Assembly (NCBI RefSeq): GCF_000812665.2
Contig: NZ_CP014327.1
Location: 434,001 to 498,000 of the forward strand
DNA: 64,000 nt
Direction: 5' to 3'
Source: Falsihalocynthiibacter arcticus
GTDB lineage: Bacteria; Pseudomonadota; Alphaproteobacteria; Rhodobacterales; Rhodobacteraceae
The translations under genes were made by a program, and so were the position numbers. Below are positions 10,353 to 18,777 of this stretch, piece after piece (position 1 is the first letter of the stretch; every line of letters starts with the position of its first letter). Under the pieces are notes generated by a model. The model was not told the origin of the DNA and did not search any database. It saw only the letters and a program-made list of their open reading frames with translations.

Positions 10353-11648
10353 ATGACCGTAAACAGCAACGACCCAGGTTTTTTCACCGAAAGCCTTGAG
10401 ACCCGTGATCCTGAAATTTTCGCCGTAACGCGCCAAGAACTTGGCCGCCAACGCGACGAAATCGAATTGATCGCCAGCGAAAACATCGTTTCCGCAGCCG
10501 TGATGGAGGCACAAGGCACCGTCCTAACCAACAAATATGCCGAAGGTTACCCGGGAAAACGGTATTACGGTGGCTGCCAGTATGTTGATATTGCGGAACA
10601 ATTGGCAATCGATCGCGCGAAAAAACTTTTTGGCTGTGAATTTGCCAACGTCCAACCAAACTCAGGCTCGCAAGCCAACCAAGGCGCCTTCACGGCCCTC
10701 ATCAAGCCCGGCGACACCATCCTTGGGATGAACCTTGCCTCCGGCGGGCACCTGACCCACGGCGCAGCTCCAAACCAATCCGGCAAATGGTTCAACGCCA
10801 TTCAATACGGTGTGCGCCTGCAGGACAACTTGATCGACTACGATCAAATCCAAGCCCTCGCCACCGAGCACCAACCAAAACTCATCATTGCGGGCGGGTC
10901 CGCGATTCCCCGTCAGATCGACTTCGTGAAGTTCCGCGAGATTGCCGACAGCGTAGGCGCCTATTTGATGGTTGATATGGCGCACTTTGCGGGCCTTGCT
11001 GCCGCAGGAGAGCACCCTTCCCCGTTCCCATACGCAGATGTCGTGACAACCACCACGCACAAGACTTTGCGCGGCCCACGCGGCGGGATGATCCTGACCA
11101 ACGACGCGGATATTGCGAAAAAAATCAACTCGGCAATCTTCCCCGGCATTCAAGGCGGCCCCTTGATGCACGTGATTGCAGGCAAGGCCGTCGCCTTTGG
11201 CGAAGCGCTGCGCCCTGAGTTCAAAGCCTACCAAAAGCGCGTGCGTGCGAACGCGGTTGCCCTTGCAGACCAGCTTATGAAAGGCGGCTTGGACATCGTA
11301 ACAGGCGGCACAGACACGCATGTTATGCTGGTTGATTTGCGCCCCAAAAATGTCAAAGGCAACGCCACAGAGAAAGCGCTGCAACGCGCGAACATCACGA
11401 CAAACAAGAACGGCATCCCGTTTGACCCTGAGAAACCCTTCGTAACATCGGGCATTCGATTGGGAACACCCGCAGGCACAACACGCGGATTCGACGAAGC
11501 TGAATTCCGTGAAATTGCCGATATGATCGTCGAAGTTGTGGACGGCCTCGCGGCAAATGGCGAAGACGGAAACCACGATATCGAAGCGGCTGTAAAAATC
11601 AAAGTCGCCGCACTCTGTGCGCGCTTCCCAATTTACGACAACCTCTAA
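10353..11648 (+). CDS. glyA: Serine hydroxymethyltransferase
   Basis: GlyA interconverts serine and glycine and is the main source of one-carbon units on tetrahydrofolate. With the ATG at 10353 it has 431 residues, the usual size, and a GGAG Shine-Dalgarno eight bases ahead. The PLP lysine is Lys237 in [16 protein letters not shown]. The substrate motif ASENIVS is at residues 41-47 and [13 protein letters not shown] at 62-74. The frame is open for another 54 codons upstream, but that part has no SHMT similarity and is treated as leader. The 185-bp divergent gap with nadK was checked for a riboswitch and none was recognised. Confidence 0.96.
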   Translation: MTVNSNDPGFFTESLETRDPEIFAVTRQELGRQRDEIELIASENIVSAAVMEAQGTVLTNKYAEGYPGKRYYGGCQYVDIAEQLAIDRAKKLFGCEFANVQPNSGSQANQGAFTALIKPGDTILGMNLASGGHLTHGAAPNQSGKWFNAIQYGVRLQDNLIDYDQIQALATEHQPKLIIAGGSAIPRQIDFVKFREIADSVGAYLMVDMAHFAGLAAAGEHPSPFPYADVVTTTTHKTLRGPRGGMILTNDADIAKKINSAIFPGIQGGPLMHVIAGKAVAFGEALRPEFKAYQKRVRANAVALADQLMKGGLDIVTGGTDTHVMLVDLRPKNVKGNATEKALQRANITTNKNGIPFDPEKPFVTSGIRLGTPAGTTRGFDEAEFREIADMIVEVVDGLAANGEDGNHDIEAAVKIKVAALCARFPIYDNL

Positions 11649-11704
11649 GATATTGAAAAACGGTGAAGCCTTGCCTCCGCGCTAGGCCTCACCGACACGC
11701 GTAT

Positions 11705-12076
11705 TTACAGATACCCACGCCAGACGAGTACTGTCGTAAAAAGCGCCGCTGGAATGAGAATTCCCAACGCTACCCCACTCAAAACACTTAGAAAAACATC
11801 CGTGCGGCGTTTGCTTTTGTCGATCCCTTTAAGGTGTTTGAGGCAATTTAGATACGACTTTTCAACCCGTCCAGAATCTACAAAACGCTGCAACTTTGGA
11901 TTTTGCGAGGCTGCGGCCGCGCTCGCCAGAAATTCCGCGTCCTTGCGCACATGTCGCGGCAAAAGTCGCCCACCACGCCGCAGCTTTACGTCAAGCCCTG
12001 TGCCGCCAACGGACAGTTGTTTTTTCAAAAGGGTCGCAACCTCATCGGCGCAGTCTCGGGGGGATCTTGAATTCAT
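11705..12076 (-). CDS. Conserved membrane-anchored protein of unknown function
   Basis: This 123-residue protein has no recognised function. Residues 1-90 are soluble, basic and probably helical (LLKKQLSVGG, RHVRKDAEFLASAAAASQNPKLQRFVD). One membrane segment lies near the C-terminus (residues 96-117, VLSGVALGILIPAALFTTVL), so the protein should be tail-anchored with its N-terminus in the cytoplasm. Similar small proteins occur next to glyA in Rhodobacterales, which is a family-level impression only. The gene is convergent with glyA and divergent from the hydrolase at 12162. Confidence 0.7.
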   Translation of the reverse strand: MNSRSPRDCADEVATLLKKQLSVGGTGLDVKLRRGGRLLPRHVRKDAEFLASAAAASQNPKLQRFVDSGRVEKSYLNCLKHLKGIDKSKRRTDVFLSVLSGVALGILIPAALFTTVLVWRGYL

Positions 12077-12161
12077 AAATACCTCGTCCCAAGACCTTAC
12101 AGGCCAAAGGGATTCAGCTCAAGCCACTGGCCTAAAGGAATTTTTCGAGGTACAGAAAGAT

Positions 12162-12917
12162 ATGTTGAAAACCTATACACAGGGTCATTCAAGCGCCCTC
12201 CCGCCCCTCTTAATCGTGCACGGCCTGTTTGGATCGGCGCGCAATTGGGGTGTTATCGCAAAACGCCTCGCTGAGGACCGCGTTGTCCATACTGTCGATA
12301 TGCGCAACCACGGCGAGAGTCCGCGATATTCATCGCAAAGCTATATGGATATGGCCAATGACCTTGCGCATGTCATCAACGACCTCGGCGCGCCCATGGA
12401 TGTATTGGGGCATTCGATGGGAGGCAAAGCGGCGATGGTTTTGGCGGTTCAATCGCCTGATCTTGTGAACCGGTTGCTCGTCGCGGATATTGCGCCGGTT
12501 GCGTATTCTCATACGCAAATGCCCCTTATTGAGGCGATGCGGTCACTGGACCTTGCGCAGGTTGAGAAACGTTCTGATGCTGATCGTCTACTGCGCGATG
12601 CAATTCCAGAGGACGGTGTGCGCGCGTTTTTGCTGCAATCCCTCGACGTTAAGGCGCAGGAATGGCGTCTTAATCTGGACGTTTTGACAGATCAAATGGA
12701 TAGGATTCTTGGTTTTCCTGAACTAACGGGCGTGTTTGACAAGCCGACGCTGTTTTTATCTGGCGGCGCATCAGAGTATGTTTTGCCCGCGCATCGCCCC
12801 CTCATTAAAGCGTTGTTTTCAAACGTCTATTTTGCAAAAATGCCCGACGTCGGGCATTGGCTGCACGCCGAAAACCCACGTGACTTTGAGGCCAGTATTC
12901 GGGCGTTTTTCAGCTAG
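12162..12917 (+). CDS. Alpha/beta hydrolase, YbfF-type esterase
   Basis: This is a 251-residue alpha/beta hydrolase. The oxyanion-hole motif HGLFGSARNW is at residues 20-29, the nucleophile Ser86 lies in GHSMGG, and the catalytic His is in DVGHWLHAENP near residue 232. This pattern matches the YbfF/ABHD11-like esterases. The natural substrate is unknown. The start at 12162 was chosen because the long upstream extension of the same frame runs across the divergent gene and has no hydrolase similarity. The Shine-Dalgarno is weak (CGAGG at some distance). Confidence 0.85.
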   Translation: MLKTYTQGHSSALPPLLIVHGLFGSARNWGVIAKRLAEDRVVHTVDMRNHGESPRYSSQSYMDMANDLAHVINDLGAPMDVLGHSMGGKAAMVLAVQSPDLVNRLLVADIAPVAYSHTQMPLIEAMRSLDLAQVEKRSDADRLLRDAIPEDGVRAFLLQSLDVKAQEWRLNLDVLTDQMDRILGFPELTGVFDKPTLFLSGGASEYVLPAHRPLIKALFSNVYFAKMPDVGHWLHAENPRDFEASIRAFFS

Positions 12918-12919
12918 CC

Positions 12920-13102
12920 TTAAAGATCTGCAATTTTCTTGGAAACAAAATAAGAGACCGGAAAACCCGCGACAAACCCAAGGGCGGCCGCGATCAAAAT
13001 CGGGGTCAGAGTATCGTTGCCTGTGACCAGCGCGATGATGACGCCGAGGCCTGCCATACTGGGGGCAATTATGGTAAACATCAGCAGTGTTAAACGGTTC
13101 AT
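12920..13102 (-). CDS. Small two-helix membrane protein
   Basis: This 60-residue protein consists of two hydrophobic helices (about residues 4-25 and 33-52) joined by a short polar turn, ending in the basic tail SKKIADL. Close relatives in Rhodobacterales are often labelled CTP synthetase in databases. Nothing in this sequence supports that name: there is no amidotransferase or synthetase domain. Function is unknown. It ends two bases from the convergent hydrolase stop. Confidence 0.75.
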   Translation of the reverse strand: MNRLTLLMFTIIAPSMAGLGVIIALVTGNDTLTPILIAAALGFVAGFPVSYFVSKKIADL

Positions 13103-13173
13103 ATCAGGCTCCTTTTGCGCGTTCTGCGGGGATCATTACGGGTTTTCTCGGAGCTTACCTTGATCTATGTCAT

Positions 13174-13731
13174 CTAGCTCTTTTTTACAAATTCCGTCAG
13201 GATAACAATACGTTGCCCTTCTACGCGGCCTTCGATGTGGCCTGCGTTGTCGGACACGAGAGAGATGTTTCGTACCGCAGTGCCTTGCTTGGCGGTGAAG
13301 CCTGCGCCTTTTACGGGGAGGGCTTTGACGAGGGTGACTGAATCCCCTGCGGAGAGCACGTTGCCGTTGCAATCTTTGTGGATCAACGCGGGGGTTTCGG
13401 CACCGGCTTTGGCCCATTCTAGAGTGGCTTCGTCAAGGTAGAGCATGTCAAAAAGGTCGTGCGCCCATGCTTCGGCTTTGAGGCGATCCAGCAAGCGCCA
13501 GACGAGGACTTTTACGGGTTCGTGCTCGCTCCACATGGCAGAAGTCAAGCAACGCCAATGACTTGGGTCGAGTTCACCGTCAATCTGTGCGCGGCATTTC
13601 TGGCAAATATGAGCCGACATATGCACGGTGTTGTCGGAATTCGGGCCCACATCATGGACCCCCAAGGCGTCGCTTGAGCCGCATAATTCACATTGATCGC
13701 CGGAACGAGCTGAGAGGGCATTAAGGGGCAT
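13174..13731 (-). CDS. PhnA-type zinc-ribbon protein
   Basis: The 185-residue protein has an N-terminal zinc ribbon with Cys14, Cys17, Cys43 and Cys46 (CELC and CQKC) and a C-terminal PhnA (YjdM) domain with the typical KDCNGNVLSAGDSVTLVKALPVKG segment. Despite the historical name (alkylphosphonate uptake), the family's role is not settled, and no phosphonate genes are nearby. Here it stands alone, divergent from the antitoxin gene at 13893. Confidence 0.88.
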   Translation of the reverse strand: MPLNALSARSGDQCELCGSSDALGVHDVGPNSDNTVHMSAHICQKCRAQIDGELDPSHWRCLTSAMWSEHEPVKVLVWRLLDRLKAEAWAHDLFDMLYLDEATLEWAKAGAETPALIHKDCNGNVLSAGDSVTLVKALPVKGAGFTAKQGTAVRNISLVSDNAGHIEGRVEGQRIVILTEFVKKS

Positions 13732-13835
13732 TGGGGGATCTCCAAGGGAACATTTTTATCCTCTATCTGTAGCAGAGCGACACTTGGTTTGCCAAGGGCA
13801 CTCGTTAACGCGCCGCGCGTTGAAACAGGCGAAAG

Positions 13836-13882
13836 TTTAAAGTTTTTAAATACTCTGAGGGTCGGTTTTTAAACTTTTTAAA
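13836..13882. promoter_or_regulatory. Paired AT-rich direct repeats, likely antitoxin operator
   Basis: TTTAAAGTTTTTAAA (13836-13850) and TTTAAACTTTTTAAA (13868-13882) differ at one position and start 32 bp apart, close to three helical turns. They end 10 bp before the start codon of the Phd/YefM-like gene. Such antitoxins usually repress their own promoters, so this pair is a good candidate operator. Confidence 0.5.
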
Positions 13883-13892
13883 GAGGGCAACG

Positions 13893-14180
13893 ATGGTTTT
13901 TGAGGTGAATGCGACGGAGTTGCGGTGGGAAATGTCACGGATTTTGGGGCAGGTTCAGCATGGCAAGAAAATTGCGGTGATCGCGATGCATGGCAAACCT
14001 ATTGGGGCGATTGTGCCGATGGAGGACCTGCACCGCATTTGGGAGAAACAGGACGACGAGACCCACGGGGAGCGCGACCCTGTAACGGGGAAACGGCCGA
14101 GCGTGCTCATGACGAAATACGGGGTTTGGTCGGATGCGCTGGCGGCGCGGATTCGGCGGGTGAAGGAGATGGGGGAATGA
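13893..14180 (+). CDS. Phd/YefM-family antitoxin-like protein, no toxin partner seen
   Basis: Residues 1-50 follow the Phd/YefM DNA-binding fold: VNATELRWEMSRILGQVQHGKKIAVIAMHGKPIGAIVP, with the typical hydrophobic and GKPIGAIVP pattern. The C-terminal half (residues 51-95) is charged and would normally bind the toxin. The protein has 95 residues. No toxin gene follows: the overlapping ATG at the stop (AATGA) opens only a 13-codon frame. Either the toxin was lost or the protein now acts as a transcription factor. It sits in a stretch of repeats and unusual composition. Confidence 0.8.
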   Translation: MVFEVNATELRWEMSRILGQVQHGKKIAVIAMHGKPIGAIVPMEDLHRIWEKQDDETHGERDPVTGKRPSVLMTKYGVWSDALAARIRRVKEMGE

Positions 14181-14290
14181 AGCTTTGGTTTGGGGGGGGC
14201 GCGGTTTGGTTTTGGTGAGGGGAATTTGGAGGTGGATGGTTTGAGGGGGTGCAACGGGTGTGGGATGCGGCGCACGATCCGAGGGGTGGA

Positions 14291-14349
14291 AGCGAAGCGC
14301 CCGCCCCGTGGGGGCGGATCGGGCGCTGCCTGATTTGGAAAATCAGGCA
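14291..14349. repeat. REP-like double palindrome
   Basis: Two adjacent palindromes. The first pairs GCGCCC-GCCCC (14297-14307) with a right arm at 14311-14326. The right arm carries five extra bases (GGATC), so the left arm looks like a deletion variant of a longer GC-rich palindrome. The second is a perfect hairpin, TGCCTGATTT (14327-14336) with AAATCAGGCA (14340-14349) and a 3-nt loop. It has the look of a dispersed intergenic repeat; copy number cannot be judged from one window. Confidence 0.6.
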
Positions 14350-14721
14350 CAGTTTGGCGGAAAACCCGAAGCCGTTCGACTATATAATCGAAAACACTCG
14401 TATTGAGTGCATTCTCGCCTCCCGAAGCTTAACGAGGTACATTCCCTAGATTCAAGACGCATAAGTTTACTAGATGTATGGTCATATTTGCAACGTACCA
14501 CAATATGGCGCTGATAAGTATTGCTGATTCCGTTTGGAAGGCTGTATTGTGTGCTTACGCTCCCTTCCAAAAGGAATGTACGGTTGCATCGCAACAGAGT
14601 CGGCGCTGCTAGGGTAGAGATTCCAAGCTCTTTCCCTAGCAGTCCTCTTAAAATCATACAGGTTTCGTGTACAAGCTCAACAGCTCTCACAGGTTTCTAT
14701 GATAAAACACGTGCCAGCCAC
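14350..14721. other. Gene-free stretch with two strong hairpins
   Basis: No convincing gene lies here. A 115-codon open frame on the minus strand (14343-14690) has no Shine-Dalgarno, no recognisable domain and a composition unlike neighbouring proteins. Two perfect 9-bp stems stand out. TTTGGAAGG (14533-14541) pairs with CCTTCCAAA (14563-14571). CTGCTAGGG (14606-14614) pairs with CCCTAGCAG (14634-14642), the latter with an inner AGAG/CTCT stem. The region is more AT-rich than its flanks. It could hold a small RNA or the remains of a transferred segment. Confidence 0.4.
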
Positions 14722-14747
14722 AAAAAAGCCGCCCCGAGGGGCGGCTT
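14722..14747 (-). terminator. Intrinsic terminator of lepA
   Basis: Read on the minus strand, a perfect 10-bp GC-rich stem (AAGCCGCCCC with GGGGCGGCTT) is followed by six T residues, four bases after the lepA stop. This is a textbook factor-independent terminator. Confidence 0.9.
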
Positions 14748-14750
14748 GGC

Positions 14751-16550
14751 TTAATCGTCCATTTTCAGCGCATTAATAAACGCTTGCTGCGGGATTTCTA
14801 CTTTCCCGAATTGGCGCATTTTCTTTTTGCCTTTTTTCTGCTTCTCGAGCAGCTTTTTCTTGCGGGTCATGTCGCCGCCGTAGCATTTCGCGGTCACGTC
14901 TTTGCGCATGGCAGAGAGGGTTTCGCGTGCGACGACGCGGCCACCGATGGCGGCTTGGATCGGGATTTTAAACATGTGACGCGGGATCAGGTCTTTTAGT
15001 TTTTCAACCATGGCGCGGCCCCGTTGTTCGGCGCGATCACGGTGGACCATGGTGGAGAGCGCGTCGACGGGTTCCTCGTTGACGAGGACGGTCATTTTCA
15101 CGAGGAAATCTTCTTGGTAGCCGATCATTTGATAGTCAAAAGACGCATAGCCTTTGGTGACCGATTTTAGACGGTCGTAGAAATCAAAGACCACTTCATT
15201 GAGGGGCAAATCATAGACAACCATGGCGCGGGAGCCCGCATAGGTGAGGTCGAGTTGCACGCCGCGGCGGTCTTGGCAGAGTTTGAGGACGTCGCCGAGA
15301 TACTCGTCGGGCACAAGGATTGTGGCCTTGATGCGCGGCTCTTTGATGTGCTCGACATAGGTGAGATCGGGCATGTCGGCGGGGTTGTGCAGCTCCTGAT
15401 CGGTGCCGTCTTTCATCAAGATATGATAGATTACCGAGGGCGCGGTGGTGATCAGGTCGATGTCATATTCGCGCTCGATACGGTCGCGGATCACCTCAAG
15501 GTGGAGGAGGCCAAGGAAGCCACAGCGGAAGCCAAAGCCCAGCGCGGCGGAGGTTTCCATCTCGTAGCTGAAGGAGGCGTCGTTGAGGGCGAGCTTCTCG
15601 ATAGAATCGCGCAGGTCTTCGAATTCGGCGGCATCTACGGGGAAGAGGCCACAGAAAACAACGGGTTGCGCGGGTTTGAAACCGGGCAGTGCTTGGGTAC
15701 AGCCGCCTTTTTCATGGGTGATCGTATCGCCAACACGGGTGTCGCGGACCTGTTTGATCGAGGCGGTGAGGAAGCCGATTTCGCCGGGACCAAGCTCGTC
15801 GATCATGATCATACCGGGTTTGAAAACGCCAATGCGATCAACGGGATGGACAGAACCGTTTTGCATCATGCGGATTTTGTCGCCCTTTTTCAGGACGCCA
15901 TCAATGATGCGCACAAGGACGATCACGCCGAGGTAGGCGTCGTACCAACTGTCGACTAGCATGGCCTTGAGCGGCGCGGAACGGTCGCCTTTTGGGGCTG
16001 GAAGGCGGGTGACGATGGCCTCGAGGGTTTCGTGGATGCCTTGGCCGGTTTTGGCGGAAACTTGGATAGCGCCAGAGGCGTCGATGCCGATGACGTCTTC
16101 GATTTGCTCGGCGACGCGATCACAATCCGCCGCTGGCAGGTCGATTTTATTCAGGATGGGAACGATTTCGTGGTCGGCATCCAAAGCGTGGTACACATTG
16201 GCGAGGGTTTGGGCCTCAACGCCTTGGCTGGCATCGACAACGAGGAGCGAGCCCTCGACGGCGCGCATGCTGCGGGACACTTCGTAGGCGAAATCCACGT
16301 GGCCGGGGGTGTCGATCAGATTGAGAACGTAATCGAACCCGTCGTCCGCCTTGTAATTGATGCGCACGGTGTTGGCCTTGATGGTAATGCCGCGCTCGCG
16401 CTCGATATCCATGCTGTCGAGCATCTGGGCTTGCATATCGCGCAGGGCCACAGTGCCGGTCTCTTGGATGAGCCGGTCAGCGAGGGTGGATTTACCGTGG
16501 TCAATATGCGCCACGATTGAGAAATTGCGGATTTTATCAAGATCAGTCAT
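14751..16550 (-). CDS. lepA: Elongation factor 4 (back-translocase)
   Basis: LepA is a ribosome-bound GTPase related to EF-G. With the ATG at 16550 it has 599 residues, the usual length. The G1 motif AHIDHGKST is at residues 13-21, DTPGH (G3) and NKIDLP (G4) follow, and the C-terminal LepA-specific domain ends in the basic [20 protein letters not shown] region. A further in-frame ATG 36 bases upstream is less likely because the family begins near [11 protein letters not shown]. The Shine-Dalgarno is weak. A strong terminator follows. Confidence 0.96.
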   Translation of the reverse strand: MTDLDKIRNFSIVAHIDHGKSTLADRLIQETGTVALRDMQAQMLDSMDIERERGITIKANTVRINYKADDGFDYVLNLIDTPGHVDFAYEVSRSMRAVEGSLLVVDASQGVEAQTLANVYHALDADHEIVPILNKIDLPAADCDRVAEQIEDVIGIDASGAIQVSAKTGQGIHETLEAIVTRLPAPKGDRSAPLKAMLVDSWYDAYLGVIVLVRIIDGVLKKGDKIRMMQNGSVHPVDRIGVFKPGMIMIDELGPGEIGFLTASIKQVRDTRVGDTITHEKGGCTQALPGFKPAQPVVFCGLFPVDAAEFEDLRDSIEKLALNDASFSYEMETSAALGFGFRCGFLGLLHLEVIRDRIEREYDIDLITTAPSVIYHILMKDGTDQELHNPADMPDLTYVEHIKEPRIKATILVPDEYLGDVLKLCQDRRGVQLDLTYAGSRAMVVYDLPLNEVVFDFYDRLKSVTKGYASFDYQMIGYQEDFLVKMTVLVNEEPVDALSTMVHRDRAEQRGRAMVEKLKDLIPRHMFKIPIQAAIGGRVVARETLSAMRKDVTAKCYGGDMTRKKKLLEKQKKGKKKMRQFGKVEIPQQAFINALKMDD

Positions 16551-16847
16551 AGCGTTTGATATGCGGTGGAATTGTGGTTTGGTCAAGCGGGGTTGATCGT
16601 TTGGAAGGGCAGTTCGGCGTTATTTTGAACGAATTCTGGTGGGGGCGGTTCATTGCCTGCGATTCTTGCGGTTTTGGGACTTGGGCAATCAGGCGTAAAA
16701 CCCAAATCCTGTGGCTTTTGGGCATATGGACCGCAATATATATGGAATTGATTTGTGATGAAAAATTTGCAATATTGTCAGGGTAGCAGGCCCAGTGATG
16801 ATCCCGAAGCGGGCGGACTGAGCGAAATCAAACTATAGGCAATTCTT

Positions 16848-17177
16848 ATGAAACCTTTTAAAATGGCCGTTCTAGCCCTCTGCATGGCCCCATTGGCGAC
16901 AGTTTCCCTCCCCGTTTCAGAAGTTCACGCTGCCAAGACAATTGAGCGTGCATGTGTGAAATCAGAGCGCAAAGCCGCATCGAAACCCTTGTGCGGGTGT
17001 ATTCAAGATGTTGCGGATATGATGCTTTCCCGCAGCGACCAAAAAACCGCAGCGAAGTTTTTTGATGACCCCCACAGGGCGCAAGAAATCCGCCAGTCGA
17101 ACAATAGTAGCCACGAGAAATTCTGGCTTCGGTACAAAGAGTTCGGCCAAACGGCGGCCACATTCTGCAGGGGTTAA
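16848..17177 (+). CDS. Small exported protein of unknown function
   Basis: The 109-residue protein has a signal peptide over residues 1-28 (basic start, hydrophobic core, cleavage near VHA-A). The mature part has conserved-looking cysteines (ERACVKSERKAASKPLCGCIQDVAD and a final FCRG) and the segment LSRSDQKTAAKFFDDPHRAQEIRQS. Similar proteins occur in Rhodobacterales and are sometimes labelled arginine transporter, for which nothing here gives support. The mature form is probably a small periplasmic, disulfide-bonded helical protein. The 297-bp gap before it, divergent from lepA, shows no further gene. Confidence 0.75.
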   Translation: MKPFKMAVLALCMAPLATVSLPVSEVHAAKTIERACVKSERKAASKPLCGCIQDVADMMLSRSDQKTAAKFFDDPHRAQEIRQSNNSSHEKFWLRYKEFGQTAATFCRG

Positions 17178-17232
17178 GCTGCGAATTTAGGTGAAATAGG
17201 GGCGCGATTTCCCACGCCCCTATCCCAGCCGT

Positions 17233-17733
17233 TTATTGCGAGACTTCGGGTGTTTCGTGATCCATTGAAGAGTGGTCGGCCTCGTCCTCTGGCGTGCGAT
17301 CATTGTCTACGGGAATTTCAACCGCGACATCGCCCGCGTTTTCAAAATGCAAGACAATTGAAACGGTCTCGCCATTTGCCAACCCCTTGTCCAATCCCAT
17401 CATCATGACGTGATCGCCACCGCGTTTAAGTTGGTACATCCCATCGGCCGGAATCGCGAATCCCTCCTCCACATGCATCATTTTCATGATGCCATTGCCC
17501 ATGTCCTTGTGGGTATGCAACTCAACGCGCGGAGCGATATCGGACGACACGCCAATAAGTTGGTCGGCCTCGCCCGTGTTCATAACTTCAAAAAACGCCG
17601 CGCCCGTTTTGGCCACGGGAGTCGCGGAGCGCGCATAGGCGTCGTGGATCAGGATTTCGGCACTTGCGGGCAAGGCAAAAGCGGCGATAAACGCGGCGAC
17701 GAGCGGCGCGCGTAGGGATAAAGTGAAAGACAT
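17233..17733 (-). CDS. PCu(A)C-type periplasmic copper chaperone
   Basis: PCu(A)C proteins bind Cu(I) in the periplasm and deliver it to the CuA centre of cytochrome oxidase. The 166-residue precursor has a signal peptide (residues 1-25, cut after ASA). The copper site pattern is visible as His/Met residues in ELHTHKDMGNGIMKMMHVE (71-89) and HVMMMG (108-113). The C-terminal tail is acidic with extra His and Met. It follows the copper-related gene at 17787 on the same strand, and the oxidase genes lie at the right of the window. Start ATG has an AAAGGG Shine-Dalgarno. Confidence 0.9.
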   Translation of the reverse strand: MSFTLSLRAPLVAAFIAAFALPASAEILIHDAYARSATPVAKTGAAFFEVMNTGEADQLIGVSSDIAPRVELHTHKDMGNGIMKMMHVEEGFAIPADGMYQLKRGGDHVMMMGLDKGLANGETVSIVLHFENAGDVAVEIPVDNDRTPEDEADHSSMDHETPEVSQ

Positions 17734-17786
17734 AGGATGCCCTTTCGTAATGATTTTGGGGTGTTAGAGTGTTTTGACGCGGGATG

Positions 17787-18146
17787 TCAGGCCAAAGGTG
17801 GCGCGCGCGGACTGTGGGCCTTGCTGCGCGCGGGACGTGTGGGGAATGCCACCGAAACGCGCCGCAAATCCGCAGATGTAAACACCATATCCGTTGTGAA
17901 CTTCGACGCGGGCGCTTCAAGAATGACGGCGGAAAGGAGGCAATCGGGACAGGTTGTGCGCGCCTCGACAGGCTGCCCCTGTGCATCAATTTGAACAACG
18001 CGCGGACCGTATCCCGTGCAAAGAACCATCTCGCCGACGGCTGCCCCCCGCATTTGCCCCATTGCGGTTGCCATGCTGGTCAAAACCATAACCAGCGCTA
18101 AAACAGCGGCGAGCATTGATGTGGATTTTGAACGAGGGATAAACAT
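17787..18146 (-). CDS. Exported DUF2946-like protein, probably copper-related
   Basis: The 119-residue protein begins with a basic segment and a hydrophobic stretch (residues 11-32) that is a signal peptide or membrane anchor. The exported part has a single CTGYGP cysteine and a CPDC pair, possible metal ligands. The layout resembles DUF2946 proteins, which often sit beside copper genes, and here PCu(A)C follows 53 bp downstream. The function is inferred from context. The start at 18146 lies only a few bases beyond the best promoter-like box, so the message may be leaderless. A longer in-frame start at 18263 would run through the rpmB terminator and is unlikely. Confidence 0.7.
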   Translation of the reverse strand: MFIPRSKSTSMLAAVLALVMVLTSMATAMGQMRGAAVGEMVLCTGYGPRVVQIDAQGQPVEARTTCPDCLLSAVILEAPASKFTTDMVFTSADLRRVSVAFPTRPARSKAHSPRAPPLA

Positions 18147-18149
18147 CCG

Positions 18150-18180
18150 CCAACTATAGGCCTCCCACTGGGGGAGGCAA
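18150..18180 (-). promoter_or_regulatory. MerR-type dyad and promoter of the copper module
   Basis: On the minus strand GCCTCCC and GGGAGGC form a 7-bp dyad around five bases, followed directly by CTATAGT, a good -10 box. A dyad placed between -35 and -10 elements is the design used by MerR-family regulators such as CueR/HmrR, whose sites read ACCTTCC...GGAAGGT. The spacing to a -35 (TTTGCC) is about 17 bp, shorter than the usual 19-20, so the match is incomplete. No MerR gene is in the window. Confidence 0.4.
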
Positions 18181-18207
18181 AGCGACAAAACGGCGCGTAA
18201 GTGAAAA

Positions 18208-18239
18208 GCAAAAAGCCCCACCAAAAAGGTGAGGCTTTT
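18208..18239 (-). terminator. Intrinsic terminator of rpmB
   Basis: On the minus strand, AAAAGCCTCACC and GGTGGGGCTTTT form a 12-bp stem (one mismatch) over a T5 loop, followed by more T residues, about 50 bases after the rpmB stop. Confidence 0.85.
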
Positions 18240-18287
18240 AAAACTGATCATCCAGAGACTCACCTATTGGCAAGTGACTGAGCGATA

Positions 18288-18578
18288 TTAGGCTGCTGTA
18301 GCTTGCGCTTTAGCGATGTCTTTCTTGACTTTCTGAGCGGAGATAGAAAGCTCAGTGTCTTTTGCTTTGGCAAGATATGCGTCCAGACCACCACGGTGAT
18401 CAACGGAGCGAAGAGCCGCAGCAGAGATTCTGAATTTGAACGTGCGACCGAGCATTTCGGACTGCAACGAAACGTCGTTCAAGTTCGGCAAGAACCGACG
18501 ACGCGTACGGTTTTTAGCATGGCTGACATTGTTGCCAGACATAGGGCCTTTTCCAGTCAATTCGCAACGACGTGACAT
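18288..18578 (-). CDS. rpmB: 50S ribosomal protein bL28
   Basis: This large-subunit protein has 96 residues, as in other alphaproteobacteria. The N-terminal [12 protein letters not shown] and the [17 protein letters not shown] segment are the family signature. A TGAGG Shine-Dalgarno precedes the ATG and an intrinsic terminator follows. It appears to be transcribed alone. Confidence 0.97.
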   Translation of the reverse strand: MSRRCELTGKGPMSGNNVSHAKNRTRRRFLPNLNDVSLQSEMLGRTFKFRISAAALRSVDHRGGLDAYLAKAKDTELSISAQKVKKDIAKAQATAA

Positions 18579-18777
18579 GATGTATTCCTCAGATCGTGGC
18601 CGATCACGGGCGTATCCCGATCTGTGGCCGATAACATAAAATGGGCATCCGAAAAGGGATACCCTGAATTCCGTCTGGGGCTGATACGCGGAATCACTGG
18701 GGCCGTCAAGCGGCTGGCGGGTTTGATTGCCCAGAATTCGTGCAAAAAGCGCCTTGGGGTGAATTATCTGCGAATTG

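Noticed and set aside
11754-12161. In-frame extension of the alpha/beta hydrolase
   Set aside because: It lies antisense to the membrane-anchored protein at 11705-12076 and has no hydrolase features; the family begins at 12162.
14177-14218. Possible toxin gene overlapping the antitoxin stop
   Set aside because: The ATG is well placed, but the frame ends after 13 codons in G-rich sequence with no toxin-like residues.
14343-14690. 115-codon open frame on the minus strand
   Set aside because: No Shine-Dalgarno, no domain, and it covers the hairpin region; composition does not look like a protein of this organism.
15255-15959. 234-codon plus-strand frame inside lepA
   Set aside because: It is antisense to a fully conserved gene; long shadows are common opposite such genes.
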